Positions 45,661-56,750 of a stretch of DNA of 64,000 nt are shown here, piece after piece (the first letter of the stretch is position 1; each line of letters begins with the position of its first letter). The notes beneath the pieces were generated by a model, which saw nothing but the letters and a program-made list of their open reading frames with translations, did no database searches and was not told the origin of the DNA. The stretch lies in assembly GCF_000715075.1 (NCBI RefSeq), contig NC_134080.1, positions 36,374,758 to 36,438,757 on the forward strand. Direction: 5' to 3'. The position numbers were made by a program, and so were the translations under genes. Source of the DNA: Nicotiana tabacum (lineage: Eukaryota > Streptophyta > Magnoliopsida > Solanales > Solanaceae).

Positions 45661-47031
45661 GGGCTCGATGGAGTGGAAAGAATGTTGCATGAAACCTTGC
45701 TTTTACTGGAGAATATTACTTGTTGCTACATCATTTATACATGCGTCGGGGTGAGTTCTAGTTTATCTAATCTTGCTTTTATTGGAGAATATCATACATT
45801 GTTGCATAGTTTATATATGCGTTGGTGGAGTCCCAGTTTAGCTAATCTTGCTTTCATTGCTCGGCCTGGAGATACCATTGATGGGCGGGTGATAAACTTA
45901 CTGCTCGGGCTTCTGGGCACCCTGGGACTCTAATTCGAACAAAATTCAAATATGATTCGTAGTGTTTTTAGTCGGCTGAATTGGCGTAGCGTCGCCGTGG
46001 TGAGCATACGGGCAAGCTTTTCGTGTTCATGTTCTGCCTGTGTTGGGGAGATTGTACGTTGCATGGGCTCTCCGACCAGTCCCAGGCTATGGAGATCATT
46101 TCTTAATGATGACGGCTTGTTTTGAGCTGTTTGTCTGTTATTCGTAGCATGGTACGATGTAAGGGGTATTCCGATTTGCCGTAGGGAGGAACATATAGCA
46201 TGTATGTCGGCTAGCCTTCGTTCGCGTATTCGGGAGGACGTCCCTATTCTCTGTTTCACTTTTCTCTCTTTTTTTAGAAGGAATAGCGAGTTAGAAGTAC
46301 ATAGTTCATATGTTACCTTGGTCGGTTGTTCAGCTGACGAATGAGGGGGATTGGCCACGCTTCCCTCGACAACTGCGCTCTTTATATCTGGGAAGTTCCC
46401 TCGTTTGGCAATGAACTAGGGATCGCGGCTCGCCTGGTTCTGTATTTTGGTACTAGTTTCCAGTTTGATGTCGGCTTCAGTTTTACGTGCAACCCCGTCA
46501 CCAGTTGAGCTTTGGCATCTCGTGGGTGGACGATCCGCTTCCCCCCCCCCTCCCAATTAGGGTCTCGAGTTCGAGTCCTAGTTCATCTAAGTCCTGGGCG
46601 TGCAAAGATGAAAAAAATGTAAGTCATACCACAAACATACAGACGAGGAGTATTTTAATCAATAAATTATACAAGCATCGTCACATACAGTAGGAGGAAA
46701 GGCGATATGTGCAGGATGTAGGTGTTGGGTACTAACCTGGAAATGGGATTACGGGCTCATTTGGTGTGCATAGTCATAGTCACACGACGATGGCTCATAT
46801 TCACAATGCATCAGGGCTGCTGTTGTGGCGCATCGCAGCTTTCGTGTGCAAACCAGGCATAACTCTGATTTCGCGTAAGGATTTAACCTTGGTTGGTTTG
46901 GCAGTTTCGGGGGTTTACCGACCAGTTTAGCAAGTTGACATTCGTAATGAAAGGGTGAAACTTCACCGAACGGGAGATAGAGCTAAGACCATGCTTGGAT
47001 CTAGAAGGAACTAAGGCTTTGGCTAAAAAAT
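45661..47031. other. Remaining interior of the Tat-like element
   Basis: No gag or pol motif found on either strand. A C-run (46542-46552), a short direct repeat 'ttgcttttattggagaatat' (about 45700-45790) and a SINE-like B-box string (about 46563-46580) are present. This is where a gag-pol region would be expected. Confidence 0.5.
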
Positions 47032-47051
47032 CCCCACAGACGGTGCCAAAT
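47032..47051 (-). other. Primer-binding site of the Tat-like element
   Basis: Minus strand: atttggcaccgtctgtgggg, adjacent to the LTR start. It has the form of primer sites in plant Tat-type gypsy elements (tggcgccgtctgtgggaa). Confidence 0.7.
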
Positions 47052-47679
47052 TGTTCGACCAAAAAGTATGAGACCTTTTGTTAAATTAATTGAATAGGAA
47101 AATAGAGAGCAAATCATAACTAAAGATAATTCACTCTAGATCCATAAATGCTAAGTAAGAAAAGTTGGCTAAGGTTAAGCTTATGAACTCACAAGATAAC
47201 AAAAAGAGTCAAATGAATATGATGAGCTTGCATTCATTCTCGGCATCGTTACTCTATAATGTAAAATAATGAAGAAGGAAAGAATTCACCATTAATGGCC
47301 ACGGGGTATGTCTGTGTTTATTCCATAACAATGGTTACAGAGAAAAATGAATGGCCAGTTTCTGATCCTTCATTTATTAGTGATGAAGTGTGTGGTTTTA
47401 CTCCCCCCCCCTTTATTCCTTCTCTCACCTAATATTTATACTAGGTATTCTCCTTTACACAACGATCATTAGCCATAGTATCTAATTTATTTAACTGTTT
47501 TACAGATTGACCCTCTGAAATGTCGTAGCGTCCAATTCGTCGTACAAGCATTCTAAGTACACGACCTCGGTCGTGGCCGAGGTGCTTGTTGCTATAGCGT
47601 TGTAAGAATACGACTTCGTCCAAGTGACTGCCATTTCTCTTTACGCAGATTCTTTTTTGGTCAGATTTCGACCCATACA
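47052..47679 (-). repeat. 5' LTR of the Tat-like element
   Basis: 628 bp, TGTTCG...CATACA, followed by the duplicated atagt (47680-47684). Confidence 0.85.
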
Positions 47680-47852
47680 ATAGTTAGTATTAGCAATCTA
47701 CATTTCTATTATGTATAAGAAACGAAGCAAGATACTCTTCTCGACATCTCTACGAAGAAAAGGGCAGGTATGCTGTTGTGTTTTTAATATATTACCCTTT
47801 GGATTGTCGATATATGCTAACTAGAAAAAAAATTCATAGGTCATTTTGAATT

Positions 47853-48857
47853 GGGAAAAGGGCCAAATATACTCCTTTACTTTCGGATATTGTCTACATT
47901 TAATATCTGTTATACTATCCGGCCAAATTTATCCCTACCGTTATATTATCCGGCCAAATTTATCCCTACCATCAGCAAACTTTTAAAAATTACCCATTGA
48001 TCTATCAAGTAATCCAAAATCTCCTAATTTTCTTTTATTCAAATCACTTGTTGTTGTTCTTCCTCCACTATTTTTAGAAATTACTATTGATATGAATGCT
48101 AAAGGTACTAAACTATACAAATTATTCATGGATATTTTTAATTACCAATGCATCCACTTCTCTTCTTGTGATAATGAGTTTGGAATTGGTTTAAAATTTT
48201 ATTTGTTTTTCAACTATATATACACCGTAAAATTCTGTGGGTCTATTTATTATGTATTATATGCAGTTGATCATCATGCATGTACATGAATATTCTAATA
48301 TATTTTGTTATTGTCTGGCTAGTGTAGAGTTCGATTGACTAACTCAAGAGTGCACAATGCGTAGGCATTTAATTAAATCAAGGTTGAATTCGACAATGTA
48401 AAGTCTCCGTGGAACTTCAACTTCTATCACTAATACTTGCAAAGTCGCTATACCTTTGGTGCAACGAATTCATTAAAATTGGGGTGTTATAAATACTTTT
48501 GAAATTTAGACAAGCAACCTAATTTAGATTCTTCAATTTATTATACCTATTTATTAACGGTTGTATTATTTTAATACTTCTTTCTCTTATTTATTTTTTC
48601 CAATTAAGCAAGTAGGTAAATGTCAATTATTTCGAAAATAGTGGATGAAGAAGAACAACAAGTGATTTAAATAAAAGAAAATTGAGAGATTTTGGATTAC
48701 TTAACAGATTAAGGGGTAATTTTTAAAATTTTGCTGATGGTAGGAGTAAATTTGGCCGGATAGTATAACGGTATGGATAAATTTGACGAAATAGTATAAT
48801 GGAGGTTAAATGAAAGATAATAGCCAAAGGTAGAGGGACATATTCGGCACTTTTCCC
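47853..48857. mobile_element. MULE-like non-autonomous element with long inverted repeats
   Basis: Long terminal inverted repeats of about 210-230 bp (47853-48085 against 48628-48857) begin gggaaaagg.ccaaata. The flanking 9-bp direct repeat ttttgaatt occurs at 47844-47852 and 48858-48866. A 9-bp duplication and long TIRs are the signature of Mutator-like elements. The centre (48090-48630) has no transposase frame. Confidence 0.82.
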
Positions 48858-48866
48858 TTTTGAATT

Positions 48867-49415
48867 TGGTAACCTTGGCAATCTCTACTGTGGAGACTTT
48901 ATCATTTTGCTCAGCTGCTTTCAATTTTCCCCAACAACTGCTCATGGGATGGACCACCACGCACTATTCATTTGGTATACCTCATTTTCTGTGTTGCAGC
49001 AGCACTATCAAGTTTTTCTGTTAAGAAAAAAAGGTGCTACAGATATCACTGAAGCAAACGCTATTGCGCAATTACATACAAGTTGAAAAAGAGAACAAGT
49101 GGAGTTAAAAGAGCATTGTTTTTTGTAGATAGTGTAAATAGAAGAGCAAAATTAGGCTCATATAGTATAGAAGACTCTTTTGGATTATGGTCATCTATTT
49201 AGATTTCAATATAGATTATTTTATCTACTATCATTACCTCAATTGAAAAACAAAACTAGATATATGTTGGGTCTGAGCTGGCACGGGCTATCGCCACCTA
49301 GTCTTTCAATAAAACATACTTTCATGAATTGGCATGTCCTTTGGAGAGGATATCTTTGAATGAGAAGAGAAACAAAAAAGGACAGCTCGGTGAACAAAGC
49401 ATCTCGTATTCACGT
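48867..49415. other. Intergenic segment, nothing recognised
   Basis: AT-rich. No convincing frame, RNA or repeat. Confidence 0.4.
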
Positions 49416-49575
49416 AGGGTCCGGGGAAGGACCGTAGCCCAAGAGGTCTGACGTAGACAGCCTACTCTAATACAATCATTAGCGGTTGCTTCCACTACTC
49501 GAACTTGTGACCTATAGATAATATGAAGACAACTTTATTGTTACTCCAAGGCTCCTCTTCCTTTCAGTGAGAACA
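49416..49575 (-). mobile_element. tRNA-derived SINE (SolS-like), minus strand
   Basis: On the minus strand it starts gaagaggagccttggagtaac (A-box-like TGGAGTAAC), then a B-box-like aagttcgagt about 40 bp on, a body with cttccccggaccctac, and ends cgagctgtcctttttt. The promoter boxes are mutated. A clear long target duplication is not seen. Confidence 0.7.
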
Positions 49576-49928
49576 TATTTTCAAATGAAGTCATGTCCTT
49601 AACAACATTAGCGAAAGCAGAATTTTCATCAACGTGATTCAAGAAAATAAAAAAAGTAAATACATGAAAAAGCTAAGGGGTTTCAATATCTAATAAATAT
49701 ACCTGAAGAAAAAAATTTACCCTTATATTCACAGTATAATTTTCGGAGAAGGGTATCCAGCTGAACCTACTTCTGCCCGCCTAGCGCCGCTCCTACTTAC
49801 CGAAGATAAATTTTCATGAAAAATAATATCCCTCCAGAAAACCACAAGGTCAAAAAGTCACATAGGTAGTTATTTTGGTATGTTGTAACCAAAAGTCACC
49901 AAGATACCACAAGTTAACTTTTAATGAA

Positions 49929-50115
49929 CCACTAAAGGATGTGATGCAGTGGATAGAACGGATCCTCCCTTAACCAGAGGTCAGGATTTCGAGCCCTGGG
50001 TATGAAAAAATCCTTGGTAGGGAGAGCTACCCCCGAATGGGGCCTTACCCGGCGCGAATCCAGATATAGTCGGGCTCCAGTGCGGGTACAGGACACCAGG
50101 TGGGAAACCAAAAAA
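49929..50115 (+). mobile_element. Full-length tRNA-derived SINE with 13-bp target duplication
   Basis: A-box-like gcagtggatagaa and B-box-like ggatttcgagccctgg are followed by a body (ggggccttacccggcgcgaa) and an A-rich end. The direct repeats aacttttaatgaa at 49916-49928 and 50116-50128 are perfect. It sits about 190 bp downstream of the AAE1 stop codon. Confidence 0.85.
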
Positions 50116-50318
50116 AACTTTTAATGAAACAATGCTATAAGCATTTACTTGCTAACCTTGCGGTTGTGCAGCTAAAATGGCTGTGAAATTTGTAGATTAT
50201 CATATACAACAGGCATTCCCACAACATAAATGTGATTCAATCAAATAAAACAGAGGCCACCATATCTCATTATAGCAATAATGTTATCAGTCTATCCACA
50301 ACACTGGAAAGTTATGAA

Positions 50319-53300
50319 TTATAGTTTGCTGGCCTTTGAGATACTCCCCATAGCTTTGGCCTTCTGTCTCAAAACAAATTTTTGTGTCTTTCCTGTAGAA
50401 GTTTTGGGCAAATCGTCGAAAATTACTGTTTTAGGAGCCATGTAATGTGGTAAACGATCACGGCAGTACTTGATGATTTCATCGGCAGTTGCAGTATTAC
50501 CATCCTTTAGTTTCACAAAGGCACAAGGTGTCTCACCCCAGTAATCATCTGGTTTTCCGACCACAGCAGCCTCAAGAACGGCTGGATGGCTGAATATCAC
50601 CGACTCCACCTCAATCGTGCTAATGTTTTCTCCACCTGAAATAATGATGTCCTTTGCGCGATCCTTCAATTCAATGTAACCATCGGGGTGTTTCACTGCA
50701 AGGTCTCCACTTCGAAACCAACCCCCTTTGAAAGCATCTTCTGTGGCTTTGAGATTCTTCAAGTACCCATTCATTACAGTGTTTCCTCTAAACATTACCT
50801 CACCCATGGTTTTTGCATCTGGCGGTATGCTCTTCATTGTAGCTGGATCCTTCACATCTACTTCCTCCATGCCAATGTGGTGCAATCCCTGACGAGACTT
50901 GATCTTTGCCTGCTCATCAGGTGACAAAGAACTCCACTCAGGTTTCCAAGTGCAAACCGTTCCTGGACCATAGGTTTCAGTTAGACCATATGAGTGAGTT
51001 ACATCAAAACCGAGCTCCTCCATCTTAAATAGCACTTGAGGAGGTGGTGGTGCACCACCAGTCATCACTGCTACTTTCCTTGGAAGTGACCTCCGAACAC
51101 TAGGAGGTGCATTTATTATCATGTTTAAAACTGTAGGCGCACCACCCATGTGGCTCACTTGGTGCCCAGCTATGCTTGTAAAAATTCCTGCGGCTGTGAC
51201 ATTCCTAAGGCAAACATTTTTGCCACCCTGTGCTGCAACAGCCCAAGTTAGACACCATCCATTGCAGTGAAACATGGGAACACACCATAAGTAGACAGGC
51301 ATTAAAGGCATTTCATTGAGAAGAACTGCAGCCAGAGAATTAAGATACGCTCCTCTGTGGCTGTAGACTACCCCTTTTGGACTGGATGTTGTACCTGAAG
51401 TATAATTCAGAGCAATGGCACCCCATTCATCACTTGGCCATACTATCTCAAAATTAGGTTTCCCGGTCACTAGAAATGACTCGTATTCCAGATCTCCCGG
51501 TATCAATGTCCTATTATGAACAATAGATAGCTGCCTGTCACAGTCGGGGATTAGGACTAGATAAGGCAATTTGATCCTTTCCTTCGAAAGAATTTTTAAT
51601 GCGCCCTTAGCAATATCAAGGAACTGATAATCTACAAATATGACTTTTGCCTCTGAATGTTTGAGCAACACCGACACCATTGCTGAATCGTGACGAACAT
51701 TAAGAGTACAAAGAACTGCCCCAGCCATAGGCACCCCAAAGTGTAGCTCATACATAGCAGGAATATTTGGAGCCAAGGCAGCAACCTGCTTATAATTAGT
51801 AAAGAATAAGGGCAGCACGAGTACGAGAATGCACACTTTTTTAAGAGATAAAAAACAGAAACAAGATTAGCTAACACTGAAAGAGAAGGCAGATGCTTGG
51901 CAACGTCTAACTTTGTTTGGATTCTCCAAGTAATTGAAACTTGATAAAACAATGAAAACATCATTCAGTATATAATTGTCCAAGAGAAAAGGCCCGATAG
52001 TTGCTAATCTTTGAGCTTACACTCAAATGCATCCCTATCCTTTGACATAAAACACTATCATTGATTGCGAAAGTGGTAACTTCTGCTCCCTCCCCATGCA
52101 GCTGTTATTTATGACAGAGTAGTTCTGTGAACAAGTCTTTGATGAGATAGAACTCGAAGAAAAGTTATAGGTTTTATAAGTATTCGTAAGATGACTCCAT
52201 CAGACGTTATGCATCAACGCGGATACACCAGTTACACCAAGGTGCTTGTAGGTGGTTTCAGTTGGTAGACTCAAAGAAGACCATGAATAAATAAATACTT
52301 TGAACAGTCTGGTGAAATCTTGGAGGCTGTTGTCATCACGGGTAAAGCTATTGGAAGATTAAAAAGTTAGTGTCTAAAAGATAGAGTGTACACAAATATT
52401 TCCATCTCTTTTACTTTCTTTTTCTCCACTTACTTTTTCTATTATATGAGGTATTTGTTAAAGGCAACTTTTGTCTTTTCTCCATCTTTAAGTCACGTCT
52501 CAGCGAGTTATTTCCAAATTACGTAAACATGAGCAAGAACAGCCACGAGAGCTTGTGTAGGTGCAAGTAGTGTTTCTCTTTGATGATCATTGATCATAGA
52601 CATTGAGAGGGTCTATTTCCAAATTATGCAACCTTTCATGAGCCAGAACAGCCACTAGAGCTCGTATTGGTGCTGCTCCGGTCATTGGTAGCACAAGGGC
52701 TAATTGCAATATCACCTGAGCAGCAAGTAAGCATCATAAAGAATAATAGTTCTCCATGCACAAGAATATGAACGATTTTGAGTCTAAGCTCAAAGATAAG
52801 GGACGGCTTTTGGCCTTTCCTGATTATCCTACATGCTTGAGAAATTTCTTCCTGAAAACCAAATCAGTCCTCTAAGAAAGTAGCATATTTTCTTCATCAG
52901 TCACTATGGGAAGATTCCCCTAGAATAATATCAACATTCATCATAAAGTTCACGAGTATGAATTCCAAGAGGTAATTTCAAGGCAACAATGGGAAAAAAA
53001 TATCAAATTGAATTTTTTGGTAAAATTAAATACTACTTCATATAATAGTGGAATCTACACAAATAATAATCAATGAAGAAACTTGTTTGCTGTATATTGA
53101 CAGCTATATGAATTTGCCGTCTTTTGCACAAGTCAGTGACACATAAATAAATTAGCCATAGGGATTTAAAGCACCAAGAGTAACAAAATAACAAAAAACA
53201 ATTAATAATGACTTATCCATGACAGGGCATCCACAACAATTGTTCAAGGTCCTCCTTCTTGGAGAAAGCAACTCCAATTAACACCAAAACAAGATGAGGA

Positions 53301-54510
53301 GGAGAGAATTTCTCACCCACATTCAGAGCAAAAATAAATTATTTGCAAATGATCAGAGAAAGGAGATATTGGAAAGTAAACTTCAACATTAAAGACTTCA
53401 AAATCCGATTAAAGACTAAACCTACCACACTCAAGACTGATCATAATTACACTATTGTTTTATCCGTAGACCTACCTAATCCATAATTACCAAACTCTCA
53501 TAGTGTCGGGTCCATTTACTGGTTATTGCTTTTGCTTTTCATCTATTTTTTGGCTTTTATGATGCTGTTATTATTTTTATGGTTTCTGTTGATGATACTG
53601 ATATATTATCTCTTTTCGTCTTCTTGAGCCGAGGGTCTTTCAGAAACAACCTCTCTACTCCCTCAGGGTAAAGGTAAAGGTCTGCATAGATGCCAAACTC
53701 TGGCTTCATCCGGTCTCAGTATCAGTTTTGCAGACACATATAAGTAGAGTCAGAGGGACAAGGTGAATAATTAAGATTAAAAAGAAAAAAGATACACCCT
53801 CCGCCTTGGAGTAAATTTTACCAACGGTCATTCAAGTTAAGCTTTAAAACAAAAAAGTCACTTATTTTTTTTTTTTTTTTTGTAACATAAAATTCATTTT
53901 TGGCTGGAAAACTGATGTGACAATCTTAATTTGCTTAATAAAAAAAAAGGCCATATAATCAACCCATTTTAACACCCAGCATGACCCAGTTTACTGAATA
54001 TACAGGTTCTTAGTTATATTTTAACATAGCTAACATGGTAAGAATTGAAGGACCTAACAGCAAAAAAATGATTGGGAGTCCATTGAATTTGGAGTCATAA
54101 CAATAAATTCCAATTGTGATATCTAATGAATCAAATATTTCTCGTTGACATAAAATTATTGCTTAAAGCAAGCCACAAATTATTTTATTAAGCATAAAAT
54201 AATAAGTTTAAAATTAAATTGTGATTGAAACTTCATAATTCGGGACGGAAGTATAATTTTTTAGAGAGAAAACAGAGGAAATGAAGCAAAAGAAGGAAGA
54301 GAAGAACATTACGACATCACCGCGAGAAATCCCAAGCTGGATGAGAGCTGAAGCGAGTTTGAGGCACCTTTGGCGGGTCTCTGCCCAAGTAAACTTAACA
54401 TCCCCATAAACAATAGAAATTCTGTTGCCGTACACCACTGCTGCTCTTTCCAAAAAGCTTATTGGACTCAACGGCACATAGTTTGCTGAGCATCGAATCG
54501 TCCCCTCCAT
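50319..54510 (-). CDS. AAE1: Peroxisomal acyl-activating enzyme, AAE1-type (two exons)
   Basis: Exon 1 is 54313-54510 (66 codons, [16 protein letters not shown]) and exon 2 is 50319-51785 (488 codons plus stop), giving 554 residues. Splice sites are GT at 54311-54312 and AG at 51786-51787 (minus strand), phase 0, joining RGDV to VAALAPN. Family motifs: AMP-binding [11 protein letters not shown] (about 194-204), [10 protein letters not shown] (about 332), GWFRSGD and [16 protein letters not shown] (about 423-455), and the adenylation Lys in PKTSTGK (about 532). The C terminus is SKL, a peroxisomal PTS1 signal. The enzyme adenylates a carboxylic acid and forms its CoA thioester. Similarity throughout to Arabidopsis AAE1 (At1g20560) is recognised from memory, and length agrees. 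The substrate is not known from sequence; cinnamate- or benzoate-CoA ligases of the same clade are the alternative. The frame is intact. Confidence 0.9.
52191..52725 (+). pseudogene. Fragment of an RRM RNA-binding protein gene inside the AAE1 intron
   Basis: From an ATG at 52191 the plus strand reads [17 protein letters not shown], then VLVGGFSW (RNP2-like), a stop, and later [21 protein letters not shown] (to about 52350). This is the start of an RRM of plant glycine-rich or RBP24-type proteins. Further on, RAC.GA (about 52540) and RANCNI (about 52695) strings match the end of that RRM in other frames. The RAC-coding segment seems duplicated (52500-52570 and 52610-52660). Stops exclude function. 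A captured gene fragment is likelier than a retrocopy, because unrelated sequence separates the two halves. Confidence 0.6.
53626..53690 (+). repeat. TS-SINE/RTE-type 3'-end fragment
   Basis: Contains gagccgagggtctttcagaa and a degenerate 'aggtaaaggtctgcata', the conserved body also seen at 40573-40676, here in the opposite orientation and without the TTG tail. The T-rich DNA before it (from about 53500) may belong to the same repeat. Confidence 0.65.
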
Positions 54511-54741
54511 TACAAATTTCTGAGATTTTTTTTCTTCAAAATTTAGAACTAATTTCGAGTTGATCACCAGTTCGTGAAATAAGAAAGTGAACTGAGAGGA
54601 AAAGAGAGAGAAGAGGGGCTCAAATACGGTCACTAGTCAATAGTACAAGTTAAAATGCAACTTCGATATGTGAAGTGTCAATTTCAATATATGAAGAGAG
54701 TTGGTGCTTGTAACGTTTGTAACGTCTTATTTTATTAAAGA
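54511..54741 (-). promoter_or_regulatory. AAE1 5' UTR and proximal promoter
   Basis: Only about 230 bp of non-repeat DNA lie upstream of the AAE1 start codon before the inverted-repeat element begins at 54742. No clear TATA box was seen. The core promoter may lie partly inside the transposon. Confidence 0.45.
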
Positions 54742-54801
54742 AAGGCTAAATGGCCTCCTTATCACTTAAATTTATACTAATTTGTAAACCTGATACATTC
54801 T

Positions 54802-55359
54802 TATGTTACCTCTTCAACATGACTGAATTGGACAATTGCCCTAGCGTGAATATCATATTACATGTTTGGTCTTTATTATATGATATATGAATTTTTGGGC
54901 TCTACATTTTAATTCTTTAAAACTTTTAATTTCTTTTTCTTTCTTTTTTTTTTATCACACACCGTCAATAGTTCACCAATAACACCAAGCCTCACCATTT
55001 TCAACCATTATCATCTTCTTCCTCCTATACGGAAGTTTGATGTTCAAACCATAATCACCTACCACAAAATCAACCCCTCGCCCTTCACCTATCTTTTTCC
55101 AATAAAAACCTATTGTTGTTCTACTAAGCTAAATCATCCAAAAAGCCTAAAAAAATATTTAATTCAAAATTATTTTCACTAAATGCCATAGGCGAATTCC
55201 TTTGAAGACAAATTCCACCTCATTTTCTTGTTCTTCTATCAAAGTAACCTAATTTTTCCTCAATTCATATTTGCAATCTATCAGCTGCAACTACTAACTA
55301 GGTTAACTATGGAATAAAGAAGAGAAATGGAACAGGAAGAAGAAGAGAAAGAGGGAGTT
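54802..55359. other. Left interior of the possible DNA transposon
   Basis: AT-rich, with pyrimidine and purine strings. No coding frame recognised. Confidence 0.4.
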
Positions 55360-55703
55360 TGTTGAATTTGGCAAATCCCACATTGGTGGGTTAGCCTTTT
55401 GGTAAGGAATTTTTTCCTATAAAAGGAGGTCTAATGTTTAGAATTTAAATACACCTCTCATTTGCCTTCTTATTTTCTTAAGGCATTTGTATCTTCTTTC
55501 TTTAGCATTATTTCACTTGTATTTTTGGAGTGGAATAAAATATTGGTTGTGTCCGAGGAGTAGACAAAATTAGCCGAACCTCGTAAATTCTGGTGTTCCT
55601 TTTATTGCTGCTTTATTGTCTTATTTATTATTTGGTGGCTGTCATAATTTTTGGTATAGTAGTTGTGACTTATTCATACTATATACATTTGGCTTCCGCA
55701 ACA
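55360..55703 (+). repeat. Copia array LTR 1
   Basis: 344 bp, TGTTGAATTTGG...TTCCGCAACA, followed by ttggtatcaa. Preceded by gagtt. Confidence 0.88.
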
Positions 55704-56406
55704 ATTGGTATCAATGGTCTGTACGAGGCCTGACATTTCACAAGCTGTTGGAGTTATTAGCAGATATATGCATAATCCCGGAAAGGAGCATTGGCAAGCG
55801 GTGAAGTGGATTCTACGGTATATTCATAATAATATAGATGTTGGGTTAGTTTTTAAGCAGGAAGACAATCAGTCTGTAGTTGGATATTGTGACTCAGATT
55901 TTACGGGTGATCAGGACAAACGAAGATCAACTACTGGTTATGTGTTTACTTTTGCAAAGGCACCAGTTAGTTGGAAGTTTACTTTGCAGTCAACAGTTGC
56001 TTTGTCTACAACAGAGGCAGAGACAGAGGAAGTAAAGGAGGCAATTTGGCTTCAAGGATTGCTAAAGGAGCTTGGTGTTTAACAAAAAAGTATCACAATT
56101 TTTTGTGACAGTCAAAGTGCTATTCAATTAGCGAAGAACCAAGTTTATCATGCAAGGACGAAGCACATTGATGTTCGGTATCATTTTGTACGAGAAATCA
56201 TAGAAGAAGGTGGAGTCATGATGAAGAAAATTCATACTACAGAGAATCCTGCTGATATGCTGACAAAAGTGGTGACTGCGGTCAAGTTTCAACATTGTTT
56301 GGATTTGATCAACATTGTTGAACACTGAAGATTGAAGATGAAAACACAACCAAAATTTGTTATTGAGAGAAAATTGAAGATGTGAAATTTTGCCAAGGTG
56401 GAGATT
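55704..56406 (+). pseudogene. Copia array unit 1: RT end and RNase H
   Basis: Encodes the copia connection and RNase H (YCDSDFTGD and LSTTEAE motifs). A 12-base deletion removes part of the STTEAEYMA region, and a TAA interrupts the frame near 56081. It keeps Trp in the KEHWQAVKW string. Confidence 0.82.
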
Positions 56407-56750
56407 TGTTGAATTTGGCAAATCACACATCGGTGGGTTAGCCTTTTCGTAAGAAATATTTTCCTATAAAAGGAGGCATAATGTTTAGGATTTAAATACA
56501 TCTCTCATTTGCCTTCTTATTTTCTTAAGGCATTTGTATCTTCTTTCTTTAGTATTATTTCACTTGTATTTTTGGAGTGGAATAAAATATTGGTTGTGTC
56601 CGAGGAGTAGGCAAAATTAGCCGAACCTCGTAAATTCTGGTGTTCCTTTTATTGTTGCTTTATTATCTTATTTATTATTTGGTGGGTCTCATAATTTTTG
56701 GTATAGTAGTTGTGACTTATTCACACTATATACATTTGGCTTCCGCAACA
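56407..56750 (+). repeat. Copia array LTR 2
   Basis: 344 bp. Shares ggtgggtctcat and ttattatctt variants with LTR 3. Confidence 0.88.

Larger units (their letters stand above)
40830..47679 (-). mobile_element. Complete Tat-like LTR element without gag-pol, carrying an antisense ORF
   Basis: LTRs at 40830-41454 and 47052-47679 (TGTTCG...ATACA) and a perfect duplication atagt (40825-40829, 47680-47684). The primer-site-like sequence next to the right LTR (minus strand tttggcaccgtctgtgggg) places the element on the minus strand. No gag or pol is recognisable in the 5.6-kb interior. Next to the 3' LTR lies a long ORF on the opposite strand (41916-44686), then a GC-poor tandem repeat (44880-45660). 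Tat-lineage elements are known to carry antisense extra ORFs near the 3' LTR. Confidence 0.75.
51786..54312 (-). other. AAE1 intron (about 2.5 kb)
   Basis: Bounded by consensus GT/AG. It contains an RRM-gene fragment (52191-52725, opposite strand), a TS/RTE-like repeat end (53626-53690) and otherwise AT-rich sequence. Confidence 0.8.

Noticed and set aside
45930..46358. 142-codon minus-strand frame where gag of the Tat-like element would be
   Set aside because: No gag motif, no zinc knuckle and no similarity I recognise; probably chance.
46480..46620. Possible SINE with B-box-like ggtctcgagttcgagtcc
   Set aside because: No A box at the right distance, a C-run in between and no target duplication; too weak to call.
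49929..50000. tRNA-like A and B boxes as a tRNA gene
   Set aside because: No cloverleaf or acceptor stem; the A-rich end and 13-bp target duplications identify a SINE.
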